DNA from: an uncultured Prevotella sp.
GTDB taxonomy: Bacteria; Bacteroidota; Bacteroidia; Bacteroidales; Bacteroidaceae
Assembly (NCBI GenBank): GCA_900551055.1
Contig: URUK01000043.1
Coordinates: 1-18,440, forward strand
Direction of reading: 5' to 3'
DNA length: 18,440 nt
Shown here: one piece after another, positions 1-7,533 of the stretch
Position numbering within the stretch: the stretch's first letter is position 1
Layout: the number at the start of each line of letters is the position of its first letter
Notes under the pieces: model-generated
The model's database searches: none
The model's input: the letters and a program-made list of their open reading frames with translations, nothing else
Told to the model about the DNA's origin: nothing
Program-made: the position numbers and the translations under genes

Positions 1-1170
1 GACACCGGAAGCGGCATCTGGGACATGTACGGAGCCAAGATGCGCGACCACAACTGGCACCGCGGAGGCTATCAGGTGCTTACTCTGCCGCAGACGTTGG
101 AGTACAGCTCCAACATCGGAGTAAGCCGGATAATCGACAAATACTACGGAAAGAACCCCGAAAAGTTTGTCCAGGGGCTTGACCGCATCGGCATCCGCGA
201 GGACTTGAAGCTGCCAATAGTCGGCTATGCGCCGCCCCGCATCCGCATGCCGAAGAAGAACAAGCGCGGCCAATACGTTAATTGGAGCAAGACGGCGCTG
301 CCCTGGATGAGCATAGGTTACGAGACCCAGGTGCCTCCAATATCGACACTTACGTTCTATAACGCCATCGCCAACGGCGGCACAATGATGCGTCCGAGGT
401 TCGTTAAGGCCGTGATGAAGGACGGACAGATAATAAAGGAGTTCCCGCCCGAAGTGGTAAAGCAGCGCATCTGCAAGGAAAAGACGCTGCGTGAAATCAC
501 CACCATACTGGAACATGTTGTGAGCCAGGGCCTCGGAAAGAAAGCCGGCTCGCCATCGTTCAAGGTTGCCGGCAAGACGGGAACCGCCCAGATATCGAAA
601 GGAGCGGCAGGATACAAGTCGGGAACGATGAACTATCTGCTTAGCTTTGTCGGCTTTTTCCCGGCCGATGCGCCGCGATACAGCTGCATAGTGTGCATTC
701 AGAGGCCCGGTCTTCCGGCTTCGAGCGGCTTCAGTGCGCAGGTTTTCCATAACATTGCGGAAGGAATCATGGCGCAAAGCCTCAAGCTCGACGTTGCCGA
801 CGCACGCGACTCGCTGTCTGTTTTCGTGCCGGACGTGAAGAACGGAGACCTTGCCGCGGCTGATTACGTGCTGAAATATCTCGGCATCAACACCCTGAGG
901 ACATGGGACTGGAGAAATCCCGGAGGCAGACCTATATGGGGCAATGCCGGGCATGACGGACAGAAAGTGACGTTTACGCGCGGAACGGAATATTCGCGGG
1001 ACGTTGTTCCCGACGTTACCGGCATGGGAGCGCGCGACGCCGTGTACGCACTTGAAAGCCGTGGGGTGAAAGTAAGGATATACGGACGAGGCAGGGTGAA
1101 GAGCCAAAGCCTGCCACCGGGACACAAGATAAGGAAGGGCGAGGCCTGCTCGCTTAACCTGGAACTATAA
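1..1170 (+). CDS. ftsI: Division transpeptidase FtsI (PBP3 type), 3' part, with C-terminal PASTA domain
   Basis: Class B penicillin-binding protein that cross-links septal peptidoglycan on the periplasmic face of the inner membrane, normally as partner of FtsW. The frame is open from base 1, so only the last 389 residues are present; the N-terminal membrane anchor and the SxxK catalytic serine motif lie upstream of the window. Seen: the second transpeptidase motif SSN at 106-114, the third motif KTGTA beginning at 574, and a C-terminal PASTA-like segment starting VVPDVTGMGARDAVYAL (about 1000-1167). The stop is TAA at 1168-1170 and murE starts 12 bp later, so the two are surely co-transcribed. 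The PASTA domain suggests binding of cell-wall fragments or division partners. Identity as FtsI rather than an elongation PBP rests on the dcw context. Confidence 0.95.
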   Translation, partial: DTGSGIWDMYGAKMRDHNWHRGGYQVLTLPQTLEYSSNIGVSRIIDKYYGKNPEKFVQGLDRIGIREDLKLPIVGYAPPRIRMPKKNKRGQYVNWSKTALPWMSIGYETQVPPISTLTFYNAIANGGTMMRPRFVKAVMKDGQIIKEFPPEVVKQRICKEKTLREITTILEHVVSQGLGKKAGSPSFKVAGKTGTAQISKGAAGYKSGTMNYLLSFVGFFPADAPRYSCIVCIQRPGLPASSGFSAQVFHNIAEGIMAQSLKLDVADARDSLSVFVPDVKNGDLAAADYVLKYLGINTLRTWDWRNPGGRPIWGNAGHDGQKVTFTRGTEYSRDVVPDVTGMGARDAVYALESRGVKVRIYGRGRVKSQSLPPGHKIRKGEACSLNLEL

Positions 1171-1182
1171 AACAATACAAGC

Positions 1183-2637
1183 ATGACACTGAAAGAGCTT
1201 ATCAGGAACATCCGTCCGACTGGCGTTACAGGCAGTGCGGAAGTGGAAATAACGGGCGTGGACATCGACTCGCGCCGGGTGGAGCAGGGCCATTTGTTCG
1301 TCGCAATGCGCGGAACGCAGGTCGACGGGCACACGTTCATAGCCAAGGCTGTGGCCCAGGGGGCTGCCGCCATACTGTGTGAGGACATGCCGGAGGAGAC
1401 TGCCGACGGGGTTACTTACGTGCAGGTGGCGTCGACGGAAGATGTTGTGGGCGAGGTGGCGACGACATTCTACGGCGACCCTTCAGGCAAGTTGAAGCTC
1501 GTAGGCGTTACGGGCACCAACGGAAAGACTACCATCGCCACCTTATTATATAATATGTTCCGCAAGCTGGGATTCCGTTGCGGCCTGCTTTCAACCGTAT
1601 GCAACTACATCGAGGACGAGCAAATACCGACCACGCACACCACCCCTGACCCGATAGAGCTTAACAGCCTGCTTCACCGCATGGTTGAGGCCGGCTGCCA
1701 GTATGCCTTCATGGAGTGCAGTTCCCACGCCATAGCGCAGAAGAGGATAGGGGGACTGAAGTTCACGGGAGGCATCTTCACCAACTTGACCCGCGACCAC
1801 ATGGACTACCACAAGACGTTCGAGAACTACCGCAACGCCAAAAAGGCCTTCTTCGACGGACTGACAAAAGGCTCTTTCGCGATAACGAACGCCGACGACA
1901 AGAACGGTCTCGTGATGGTGCAGAACACCAAGGCGACGGTCAAGACGTACTCTACGATGAAGATGGCCGACTTCCGCGCAAAGATACTCGAGTGCCACTT
2001 CGGCGGCATGTATCTTGAGATTGACGGACGCGAGGTGGGCGTACAGTTTATCGGGAAGTTCAACGTAAGCAACCTTCTGGCCGTTTACGGCGCGGCATTG
2101 ATGCTCGGTCAGAAGCCGGAGGACGTGCTCGTGGCTATGAGCACGCTGCACAGTGTGAGCGGAAGGCTCGACCCTGTTTACTCGCCCGAAGGCTACACGG
2201 CCATCGTTGACTATGCACATACGCCCGACGCATTGGAGAACGTGCTCAAGGCCATACACGAAGTGCTCGGCGGCAAGGGTCACGTCATAACCGTATGCGG
2301 CGCCGGCGGCAACCGCGACAAGGGCAAACGCCCCCTCATGGCACAGGAAGCCGTCAAGCAAAGCGACCGTGTAATCATAACAAGCGACAACCCGCGCTTC
2401 GAAGAGCCGCAGGCTATCATCAACGACATGCTGGCCGGGCTCAACGCGAAACAGATGAAAAAGGTGGTGAGCATCGTTGACCGCCGCGAGGCAATACGCG
2501 CCGCCTGCATGATGGCGGAGAAAGGAGACGTTGTGCTTGTCGCAGGCAAGGGACACGAGGATTACCAGGAGATATGCGGCGTGAAGCACCACTTTGACGA
2601 CAAGGAGGTGCTTAGGGAGATATTTGCAGAAGCATAA
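1183..2637 (+). CDS. murE: UDP-MurNAc-tripeptide synthetase MurE, probably meso-diaminopimelate-adding
   Basis: Cytoplasmic Mur ligase adding the third stem-peptide residue to UDP-MurNAc-L-Ala-D-Glu with ATP. The 484 residues match the usual family length. Seen: ATP-binding loop GVTGTNGKTT at residues 108-117; the lysine equivalent to the carbamylated lysine at K220 (NYRNAKKAF); HTPDALENVL in the C-terminal part; and DNPRFEEP starting at residue 402. In this family a DNPR motif goes with meso-diaminopimelate specificity, while lysine-adding enzymes carry a different motif, so a DAP-type wall is inferred. The ATG at 1183 is preceded by an A-rich stretch with no Shine-Dalgarno, as is normal in Bacteroidetes. 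It lies 12 bp after ftsI; the gap to mraY is unusually long (521 bp). Confidence 0.97.
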   Translation: MTLKELIRNIRPTGVTGSAEVEITGVDIDSRRVEQGHLFVAMRGTQVDGHTFIAKAVAQGAAAILCEDMPEETADGVTYVQVASTEDVVGEVATTFYGDPSGKLKLVGVTGTNGKTTIATLLYNMFRKLGFRCGLLSTVCNYIEDEQIPTTHTTPDPIELNSLLHRMVEAGCQYAFMECSSHAIAQKRIGGLKFTGGIFTNLTRDHMDYHKTFENYRNAKKAFFDGLTKGSFAITNADDKNGLVMVQNTKATVKTYSTMKMADFRAKILECHFGGMYLEIDGREVGVQFIGKFNVSNLLAVYGAALMLGQKPEDVLVAMSTLHSVSGRLDPVYSPEGYTAIVDYAHTPDALENVLKAIHEVLGGKGHVITVCGAGGNRDKGKRPLMAQEAVKQSDRVIITSDNPRFEEPQAIINDMLAGLNAKQMKKVVSIVDRREAIRAACMMAEKGDVVLVAGKGHEDYQEICGVKHHFDDKEVLREIFAEA

Positions 2638-2671
2638 CGCCCCTCCCCAACCCAACCTGACACCCATCCCA

Positions 2672-2690
2672 ACCCTCCCGAAGGGAGGGT
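2672..2690. repeat. G/C-rich palindrome, 8-bp stem
   Basis: ACCCTCCC, loop GAA, GGGAGGGT: a perfect 8-bp stem 34 bp after the murE stop. It has no following T-run, so it does not look like a standard intrinsic terminator. Related CCCTCCC/GGGAGGG palindromes occur in most other gaps here (about 2951, 3039, 4450, 4510, 9554, 14010, 17140), so it belongs to an interspersed family. Confidence 0.8.
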
Positions 2691-2713
2691 GCTGGATTAC
2701 CGGTCGCGGCATT

Positions 2714-2758
2714 GGCGTATAAGGCTTATCGGGCGTATCGGCCCTATCACTCCCATTA
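2714..2758 (+). repeat. 9-bp-period direct repeats (GGCNTAT type)
   Basis: Five successive 9-bp units carry heptamers GGCGTAT, GGCTTAT, GGCGTAT, GCCCTAT and CTCCCAT, each followed by two variable bases. A related 9-bp-period tract lies at 17204-17284. Both tracts sit just upstream of a copy of the 22-bp-period array element, which suggests a composite structure. Confidence 0.75.
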
Positions 2759-2773
2759 AAAAACGCATCCGCC

Positions 2774-2881
2774 TAACCGCCTGGCTGTCAGGCACTTTGC
2801 AAAAGGCCGCAAACGGCGTTGCAAAAGGCCGTCTTTCAGCCGCCAAAAGGCCGCCTTTTACAAGGCGAAAGGCCATGAATT
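2774..2881 (+). repeat. Leader plus 22-bp-period four-core array, copy 1
   Basis: The leader at 2774-2800 begins TAACC, contains CTGGCTGTCAG at its positions 8-18 and ends TTTGC. Four 15-nt cores follow at exactly 22-bp steps: 2801 AAAAGGCCGCAAACG, 2823 AAAAGGCCGTCTTTC, 2845 AAAAGGCCGCCTTTT, 2867 GAAAGGCCATGAATT. Total length is 108 bp, the same as copies 3, 4 and 5. The outer two cores are the most diverged. It lies wholly between murE and mraY and is followed at once by A/T-rich AATTAAAAATTAA repeats. Confidence 0.9.
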
Positions 2882-2885
2882 GTGA

Positions 2886-2912
2886 AATTAAAAATTAACA
2901 ATTAAAAATTAA
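2886..2912. repeat. A/T-rich double repeat AATTAAAAATTAA
   Basis: Two identical 13-bp units at 2886-2898 and 2900-2912, separated by a single C, directly after the 22-bp-period array. The same unit occurs at 14320-14332, and a relative lies at 9611-9623 beside array copy 3, so it accompanies the array family. Confidence 0.75.
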
Positions 2913-2943
2913 GGACTCTGCAAGCGGCAAGGCATGTGCCTTT

Positions 2944-3119
2944 AGCCCCTCCCTAACCCTCCCGAGGGAGGGAATGCAGATGGGTGCTAATAATAAGGGT
3001 AATGGCTTTAACTCCTTAGCGGACGCAGTGAAGCCCCTCCCTAACCCTCCCGAGGGAGGGAATGCAGATGGGTGCTAATAATAAGGGTAATGGCTTTAAC
3101 TCCTTAGCGAACGCAGTGA
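2944..3119 (+). repeat. 88-bp tandem duplication, two copies with one mismatch
   Basis: Copy A at 2944-3031 and copy B at 3032-3119 are identical at 87 of 88 positions; the one difference is GCGGACG versus GCGAACG near the 3' end. Each copy begins AGCCCCTCCCTAACCCTCCC and contains the palindrome CCCTCCCGAGGGAGGG. The near identity points to a recent event or to ongoing copy-number change. It ends 39 bp before the mraY start codon. Confidence 0.95.
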
Positions 3120-3158
3120 GCGATAAATTCTTTAACTCCTTTAACTACTGAAAATAAA

Positions 3159-4430
3159 ATGTTATACTACCTATTCCGGTTCTTAGAGCAGTTCGGCATT
3201 CCCGGCGCCCACATGTGGGGCTACATATCGTTCCGCTCGCTGCTGGCGCTCATCCTCGCGCTGGTAATCTCGGCTTGGTTCGGCGAGAAGTTCATCAAGT
3301 ACCTCAAGGGCAAGCAAATCACCGAGACGCAGCGTGATGCCAAAATCGACCCCTTTGGCGTTCAGAAAATCGGTGTGCCGTCGATGGGCGGCGTAATCAT
3401 CATCGTTGCCATCCTCGTCCCCGTGCTGCTGCTCGGCCGCATGCGCAACATCTACCTAATACTGATGATTGTCACCACGCTGTGGCTTGGCTTCCTGGGC
3501 GGCCTTGACGACTATATCAAGATATTCCGGCGCAACAAGGAGGGGCTGCCGGGACGCTTCAAGATAGTGGGACAGATAAGCATCGGCCTTATCGTCGGCC
3601 TCGTGCTGTGGTACAGTCCAGACGCGAAAATTAACGAAAACCTTGCCATAGAGCGGCAGGACGGACAGGAGATGGTCGTGAAACACCGGGCGGAGGCGGA
3701 GAAGTCGCTCAAGACAACCATTCCCTTCGTAAAGGGGCACAACCTCGATTACGCCAACCTGATGAGCTTCTGCGGCAAGTACAAGCACGTGGCCGGATGG
3801 ATATTGTTCGTCATAATGACAATCTTTGTCGTCACGGCGGTGTCTAACGGAGCCAACCTTAACGACGGAATGGACGGCATGTGCGCCGGCAACTCGGCCA
3901 TAATAGGCGTCGCCCTGGGCATCTTCGCGTATGTAAGCAGCCACATTGAATATGCCGCCTACCTCAACATAATGTACATTCCGGGCTCGCAGGAGCTTGT
4001 GGTGTTCATGTGCGCGTTCGTCGGTGCGCTAATAGGTTTCCTCTGGTACAACGCCTATCCGGCGCAAATCTTCATGGGAGACACCGGCTCGCTTACCATC
4101 GGAGGCATAATAGCGGTGTGCGCAATCATCATCCACAAGGAGCTGATGCTTCCCATCTTGTGCGGCATCTTCTTCGTCGAGAGCCTCAGCGTAATCATGC
4201 AAGTGTGGTACGCCAAGCTCGGAACGCGCCACGGAGTGAAGCAGCGCATGTTCAAGCGCGCTCCTCTTCACGACACGTTCCGCACCCGGCAGGAGCAGCT
4301 CGACCCTGAAATCAAGTACCTGTTCAAGAAGCCCAAGGGCGCGGTACACGAGTCGAAAATCACCATCCGCTTCTGGATTGTTACCATAATCCTCGCGGCA
4401 CTGACAATAATAACGCTGAAGATAAGGTAA
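3159..4430 (+). CDS. mraY: Phospho-N-acetylmuramoyl-pentapeptide transferase MraY
   Basis: Inner-membrane enzyme that transfers phospho-MurNAc-pentapeptide to undecaprenyl phosphate to make lipid I. It has 423 residues, longer than the roughly 360 of E. coli MraY; the extra length is mainly a hydrophilic insert at about residues 155-210. Seen: many hydrophobic membrane segments; LDDYIK with paired aspartates D117/D118; NLNDGMDG at 233-240; GDTGSL from 307; and a C-terminal RFWIVTI...LKIR end. The family's histidine triad region reads HDT (residues 371-373, after RAPL) instead of HHH. The ATG at 3159 follows the A-rich stretch CTGAAAATAAA. The neighbours murE and murD fix its role. Confidence 0.96.
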   Translation: MLYYLFRFLEQFGIPGAHMWGYISFRSLLALILALVISAWFGEKFIKYLKGKQITETQRDAKIDPFGVQKIGVPSMGGVIIIVAILVPVLLLGRMRNIYLILMIVTTLWLGFLGGLDDYIKIFRRNKEGLPGRFKIVGQISIGLIVGLVLWYSPDAKINENLAIERQDGQEMVVKHRAEAEKSLKTTIPFVKGHNLDYANLMSFCGKYKHVAGWILFVIMTIFVVTAVSNGANLNDGMDGMCAGNSAIIGVALGIFAYVSSHIEYAAYLNIMYIPGSQELVVFMCAFVGALIGFLWYNAYPAQIFMGDTGSLTIGGIIAVCAIIIHKELMLPILCGIFFVESLSVIMQVWYAKLGTRHGVKQRMFKRAPLHDTFRTRQEQLDPEIKYLFKKPKGAVHESKITIRFWIVTIILAALTIITLKIR

Positions 4431-4437
4431 ATATAGA

Positions 4438-4540
4438 AGCCCCCTCCCTCCTCCCCGGTGGGGAGGGGACTGACAGGTTAAGATAGAAAGAGTAACAAAA
4501 GAAACTTTGCTCCTCCCCACGGGGAGGTTGGGAGGGGGCT
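4438..4540. repeat. Inverted-repeat-bounded palindromic element in the mraY-murD gap
   Basis: Outer arms AGCCCCCTCCC (4438-4448) and GGGAGGGGGCT (4530-4540) are perfect 11-bp inverted repeats. Between them lie two further hairpins, CCTCCCC-GGT-GGGGAGG near 4450-4467 and CCTCCCC-AC-GGGGAGG near 4511-4527. The element fills nearly the whole 123-bp gap between two genes that are normally tightly packed. Transcribed, it would make a branched structure; there is no T-run, so I do not call it a terminator. Confidence 0.8.
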
Positions 4541-4553
4541 AAATATCCACAAC

Positions 4554-5885
4554 ATGAAACGAATTGTAATACTCGGAGCGGGAGAAAGCGGAGCCGGTGC
4601 GGCCGTGTTGGCCAAGAAGCAGGGCTTCGATGTCTTTGTTTCCGACATGTCGGCAATCAAGGACAAGTACAAGAAAATGCTCGACTCGCACGGCATATTG
4701 TGGGAAGAGGGACGCCATACGGAGGCCGACATCCTCAATGCCGACGAGATAATAAAAAGCCCCGGCATACCCAACGATGCGCCGATGGTGGTGAAATGCA
4801 CCGGGAAAGGCATCCGCGTAATCAGCGAAATAGAGTTTGCCGGACGCTATACCCACTCCAAGATGATTTGCATCACGGGCAGCAACGGCAAGACTACGAC
4901 AACTTCGCTCATCTACCACATCTTCAAGAGCGCGGGATATGATGTCGGCCTGGCCGGCAACATAGGCAACAGCCTTGCCTTGCAGGTGGCCGAAGACCCG
5001 CATGAATACTACGTCATAGAGCTTAGCTCGTTCCAACTTGACAACATGTACGACTTCCGCGCCAACATAGCGATACTCCTTAACATCACGCCTGACCATC
5101 TCGACCGCTATGGAAACTGCATGCAGAACTATGTGGACGCCAAGATGCGCATTCTGCAGAACCAGACAGTGGACGACGCTTTCATATATTGGAACGACGA
5201 CCCGGTTATCCGTCGCGAGCTTGAAAAGTATGACATAAAGGCCGTTTGCTATCCTTTCTCTGAGCTGAAGGAGGTCGGTTCAATCGGTTATATAGAGGAA
5301 GGACAGTACAAAATCGAGCGTCCTACGCCCTTCAACATGGAGCAAGAGGAGCTGAGTCTTACCGGGAAGCACAACGTCTACAACTCTCTTGCCGCGGGAA
5401 TAGCCTCCGACGTGGCCGGCATAAGGAAAGAGTTTATACGCAAGAGCCTGAGCGATTTCCCCGGCGTTGAACACCGTTTGGAGAAGGTTACGAAAGTGGC
5501 CGGAGTGCAATACGTCAACGACTCCAAGGCTACCAACGTCGATGCGTGTTGGTATGCGCTGGAAAGCATGAAGACACCGGTAGTCCTCATACTCGGCGGT
5601 AAGGACAAAGGCAACGACTACAACGCCATAAAGGACTTGGTTAAGGAGAAGTGCGTGGGCCTTGTCTACCTTGGAGCCGACAACACGAAGCTGCACAACT
5701 TCTTCGACGGGATGGGCATTCCTGTGCGCGACACGCATTCGATGAAAGACTGTGTGGCGGCCTGTTACGAGATGGCACGCCCCGGCGATACTGTCCTTCT
5801 GAGTCCATGCTGCGCCAGCTTCGACCTTTTCAAGAACATGGAGGACCGCGGCGAGCAGTTCAAGACGCTGGTAAGGGCGCTTTGA
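4554..5885 (+). CDS. murD: UDP-MurNAc-L-alanine:D-glutamate ligase MurD
   Basis: Cytoplasmic Mur ligase adding D-glutamate to UDP-MurNAc-L-Ala. The 443 residues fit the family. Seen: a Rossmann-like start VILGAGESGAG (residues 5-15), ATP loop ITGSNGKTTTT ending at residue 117, DHLDRYGNC near 181-189 followed by the lysine equivalent to the carbamylated lysine (K197), the central HNVYNSLAAGIA block, and C-terminal VNDSKATNVDA and LSPCCASFDLF. The ATG at 4554 lies 14 bp after a palindromic element, and the stop is TGA at 5883-5885. The order mraY-murD-ftsW is the standard dcw order. Confidence 0.97.
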   Translation: MKRIVILGAGESGAGAAVLAKKQGFDVFVSDMSAIKDKYKKMLDSHGILWEEGRHTEADILNADEIIKSPGIPNDAPMVVKCTGKGIRVISEIEFAGRYTHSKMICITGSNGKTTTTSLIYHIFKSAGYDVGLAGNIGNSLALQVAEDPHEYYVIELSSFQLDNMYDFRANIAILLNITPDHLDRYGNCMQNYVDAKMRILQNQTVDDAFIYWNDDPVIRRELEKYDIKAVCYPFSELKEVGSIGYIEEGQYKIERPTPFNMEQEELSLTGKHNVYNSLAAGIASDVAGIRKEFIRKSLSDFPGVEHRLEKVTKVAGVQYVNDSKATNVDACWYALESMKTPVVLILGGKDKGNDYNAIKDLVKEKCVGLVYLGADNTKLHNFFDGMGIPVRDTHSMKDCVAACYEMARPGDTVLLSPCCASFDLFKNMEDRGEQFKTLVRAL

Positions 5886-5886
5886 G

Positions 5887-6055
5887 ACCCACCCCAAACC
5901 CCTTCCGAAGTGAGGGGCTTAGATACCGTTTGAGGATTATCAAGGAGTTAGGGGGAAGCCTCCCGGCACTCGTCAATATATAAAACAAGAATCAAAAAAG
6001 CCTTAACCCACAAGGCATATTAAGCCCTTTGTTTCGGGAAGGGTTTGGGGTGGGT
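5887..6055. repeat. Long-range inverted repeat spanning the murD-ftsW gap
   Basis: The left arm 5887-5906 (ACCCACCCCAAACCCCTTCC) pairs with the right arm 6037-6055 (GGAAGGGTTTGGGGTGGGT), with one extra C on the left. The arms enclose about 130 bp with no gene. The right arm ends 8 nt before the ftsW ATG, so in a read-through mRNA the ftsW start could sit at the base of a long stem. It may be another member of the C-rich palindromic family. Confidence 0.75.
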
Positions 6056-6063
6056 TCACAATC

Positions 6064-7338
6064 ATGCTGAAAGACAATACCAAGGTGAGCAAATTCAAGG
6101 GCGACGCCGTCATCTGGACGGTGTTCTTATTCCTGTGCCTGATAAGTATAATCGAAGTGTTCAGCGCGTCGAGCAACCTTTCTTTCAAGACCGGCAACTA
6201 CCTCTGGCCTGTGATTAAGCACTGCGAACTGCTGCTTGTCGGCGTGGTTGTGATGATATGCACTATGAACATAAAGTGCCGTTACTTCAAGATTGTCACC
6301 CCGTTTGCCCTTCTCTTGTCGCTAATATTGCTCATCGTGGTGTTTTTCGTCGGCGAAAGCACCAACGGTTCGCAACGATGGATTGACCTCGGAGTAGTGC
6401 AGTTCCAGCCGTCCGAGCTTGCCAAGGGGGCTGTAATACTTGCAACGGCGCAAATCCTTAGCGCGATGCAGACACCCGAAGGCACTGACCGGCGTGCCTT
6501 TAAGTACATAATGTTCGTCACCATACCCATGGTGCTGCTGATAATGCGCGAAAACCTTTCCACCGCGGTGCTGCTTTCCGCAGTGGTTTTCCTCATGATG
6601 TTCATAGGCAAAGTGCCCGGCCAGCAGCTTGGCAGGCTTCTCGGTATCGTGTTGGTCGGTGTCGCCTTTATTGTCACAATGGTCATGGTTTTCGGCGACG
6701 ACAAGAAAACCGACGGCGGTGAAGCCGCCGGCAAGGAGATGGTTGAGCAATCGGCTCCGCGCGAAGAGAGCGCCCTTGAAAAGGTATTTCACCGTTTTGA
6801 CACGTGGAAGGTGCGCATAGACAACTTCCTCAGCAATGAGTATGTGGCTCCGGAGGACGTTGACATCAACGGCAGCGAAGCGCAGGCGTCGCACGCCAAC
6901 ATTGCCATCGCGTCGTCAAACGTCATCGGCAGAGGCCCAGGCAACTCCGTTGAGCGCGATTTCTTGTCGCGTGCCGAGTCCGACTTCATTTACGCAATCA
7001 TAGTTGAAGAGCTTGGAATAGTGGGCGCGATAGTAGTGTGCATGCTCTATGTGGTGCTTCTTTTCCGCACGGCTACCATCGCCAACCGCTGCGCCAACAC
7101 CTTTCCGGCGCTGCTCATCATGGGCTTCGCCTTGCTGCTTGTGTTGCAGGCGTTGTTCAACATGGCTGTGGCCGTAGGGCTTGTGCCTGTCACCGGTCAG
7201 CCGTTGCCGCTCATAAGCAAGGGCGGAACGTCGTCAATCATCAACTGTGTCTACATCGGCATAATCCTCAGTGTAAGTCATTCGGCCAAGAAGAAAGACG
7301 ATGTTGCAGCCGCGCCTGCCGTAGAGAGCGCGGTGTGA
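6064..7338 (+). CDS. ftsW: Septal peptidoglycan polymerase FtsW (SEDS family)
   Basis: Polytopic inner-membrane glycosyltransferase that polymerises lipid II at the septum with FtsI. It has 424 residues. Seen: multiple membrane segments; the SEDS signature RWIDLG...FQPSELAK (residues 105-121); a long extracytoplasmic loop with GPGNS and ESDFIYAIIVEELG, whose D307 aligns with the catalytic aspartate; and a C-terminal PLISKGGTS block. A charged stretch (about 211-240) between membrane segments is longer than in E. coli. Its place after murD favours FtsW over RodA. It is the last dcw gene present: the stop at 7336-7338 is followed after 2 bp by a repeat array and then a convergent gene. Confidence 0.95.
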   Translation: MLKDNTKVSKFKGDAVIWTVFLFLCLISIIEVFSASSNLSFKTGNYLWPVIKHCELLLVGVVVMICTMNIKCRYFKIVTPFALLLSLILLIVVFFVGESTNGSQRWIDLGVVQFQPSELAKGAVILATAQILSAMQTPEGTDRRAFKYIMFVTIPMVLLIMRENLSTAVLLSAVVFLMMFIGKVPGQQLGRLLGIVLVGVAFIVTMVMVFGDDKKTDGGEAAGKEMVEQSAPREESALEKVFHRFDTWKVRIDNFLSNEYVAPEDVDINGSEAQASHANIAIASSNVIGRGPGNSVERDFLSRAESDFIYAIIVEELGIVGAIVVCMLYVVLLFRTATIANRCANTFPALLIMGFALLLVLQALFNMAVAVGLVPVTGQPLPLISKGGTSSIINCVYIGIILSVSHSAKKKDDVAAAPAVESAV

Positions 7339-7340
7339 CG

Positions 7341-7459
7341 CAACCGGCTGACAGACAGCATGTTGGCAAATGCAATATGAAAAACCGTGTTTCGCAATGT
7401 GAAATACGGCTTTTTGCATTGTAAAAGGTGGCCTTTCGCCTTGCGAAAGGCCACCTTTT
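7341..7459 (+). repeat. Leader plus 22-bp-period array, copy 2 (11 bp longer variant)
   Basis: The leader at 7341-7367 begins CAACCGG and carries CTGACAGACAG at positions 8-18, matching the other copies at AAC (2-4), TG (9-10), CAG (16-18) and the final C. Cores recur at 22-bp steps at 7379 GAAAAACCGTGTTTC, 7401 GAAATACGGCTTTTT, 7423 AAAAGGTGGCCTTTC and 7445 GAAAGGCCACCTTTT. The first core starts 38 bp after the leader start rather than 27, an 11-bp (half-unit) shift, giving 119 bp in total against 108 in the others. It begins 2 bp after the ftsW stop codon. Confidence 0.85.
7423..7459. terminator. 17-bp perfect hairpin between convergent ftsW and GH43 genes, probable two-way terminator
   Basis: AAAAGGTGGCCTTTCGC (7423-7439), loop CTT, GCGAAAGGCCACCTTTT (7443-7459). 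The stem is perfect and ends in AAAA/TTTT, so on either strand it resembles an intrinsic terminator with a short T-run. It is built from cores 3 and 4 of array copy 2. Its position between two convergent genes fits a shared terminator; function is inferred. Confidence 0.75.
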
Positions 7460-7533
7460 GGAATTGTATTCATCGGGAGTTGACAGGTCGTCTGACTTCT
7501 GTCAACTTCCGTTGACTCCCTCATAGTCCATCG

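Larger units (their letters stand above)
2638..3158. other. 521-bp repeat-filled gap between murE and mraY
   Basis: No convincing gene. In order it holds a G/C hairpin with an 8-bp stem (ACCCTCCC at 2672-2679, loop GAA, GGGAGGGT at 2683-2690), a run of 9-bp-period repeats (2714-2758), a leader plus 22-bp-period array (2774-2881), two copies of AATTAAAAATTAA (2886-2898 and 2900-2912), and an 88-bp tandem duplication (2944-3119). A short open frame at 2689-2898 runs across these repeats and is not credible as a gene. No promoter of the TTTG/TAnnTTTG type is obvious just before mraY, so mraY is probably transcribed through this gap. Confidence 0.85.

Noticed and set aside
1591..2712. Long minus-strand open frame opposite murE (373 codons)
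   Set aside because: It is antisense to a well-supported murE, lacks recognisable domains or a promoter, and reflects codon bias of the real gene.
2689..2898. 69-codon open frame between murE and mraY
   Set aside because: It is composed of the 9-bp and 22-bp repeats; not a plausible protein.
4450..4530. Hairpins between mraY and murD as intrinsic terminators
   Set aside because: There is no T-run after the stems, and termination inside an essential co-directional cluster with no clear downstream promoter is unlikely; the same palindrome also occurs between divergent genes.
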